From: Nymphaea colorata
Taxonomy: Eukaryota; Streptophyta; Magnoliopsida; Nymphaeales; Nymphaeaceae
Direction: 5' to 3'
DNA length: 64,000 nt
NCBI RefSeq assembly: GCF_008831285.2
Contig: NC_045140.1
Span: forward strand, 14,929,796 to 14,993,795
Part shown: positions 63,956-64,000 of the stretch, piece by piece
Numbering within the stretch: position 1 is the first letter of the stretch
How the letters are laid out: each line of letters opens with the position of its first letter
Made by a program: the position numbers and the translations under genes
Notes under the pieces: model-generated
Database searches by the model: none
Told to the model about the DNA's origin: nothing
What the model saw: the letters and a program-made list of their open reading frames with translations, nothing else

Positions 63956-64000
63956 TTTGAATTATAATAAGATAACAGTTAAATGAGTGCCAATTAAAGG

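Noticed and set aside
1..64000. CRISPR array, operon, phage or other prokaryotic system
   Set aside because: There are no spaced direct repeats of that type and no prokaryotic gene layout. Intron-containing plant genes fill the window.

Overview
The window is nuclear DNA of a flowering plant. The genes are split by long AT-rich introns with GT..AG borders, leaders carry CT microsatellites, and the proteins are plant-type families: a nuclear organellar intron maturase, an OSB single-stranded DNA-binding protein, a villin, CSU1 and a STAR1-type half ABC transporter. I cannot name the species. Nothing indicates bacterial, organellar or viral origin, apart from a small decayed Ty1/copia fragment near the right edge.

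Layout, left to right. (1) 1-5.3 kb, + strand: a group II intron maturase of the nMAT3/nMAT4 type, with one uninterrupted coding exon and introns in its leader. (2) 7.1-10.4 kb, - strand: CSU1/NOSIP-type RING protein, 303 aa in two coding exons, convergent with the maturase. (3) 10.4-15.5 kb: intergenic DNA with two tandem duplications, a CpG-rich patch and a possible small or decayed - strand gene at 11.7-12.5 kb. (4) 15.7-21.7 kb, + strand: an acidic protein of about 1032 aa that I do not recognise; its start codon appears to be the last three bases of exon 1. (5) 23.8-32.4 kb, + strand: an OSB protein, 470 aa in nine exons, with an OB fold and three PDF motifs. (6) 34.0-46.9 kb, - strand: villin of the VLN4 class, 961 aa in 22 coding exons, including an 11-nt microexon and an intron in the 3' UTR. 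(7) 47-54.8 kb: intergenic, rich in simple repeats and degraded elements. (8) 54.8-60.8 kb, - strand: STAR1/ABCI17-type nucleotide-binding subunit, 261 aa in four coding exons with a 3.9-kb intron. (9) 60.8-64 kb: intergenic, ending in a copia reverse-transcriptase remnant and a GAGCTC-rich repeat.

The genes do not form a pathway. The maturase and the OSB protein both serve organelle nucleic acids, but they are 18 kb apart and plant genes are transcribed singly, so I read no operon-like logic into this. Exon models come from matching splice sites, reading phase and family similarity known to me, with no alignment run. For the five recognised genes the exon phases close without error, which is strong internal support. 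I found no credible new multi-gene system. The most unusual items are gene-structure features: the microexon, the start codon at a splice junction, the GC-AG intron, the 3' UTR intron and the exon-pair duplication in OSB.
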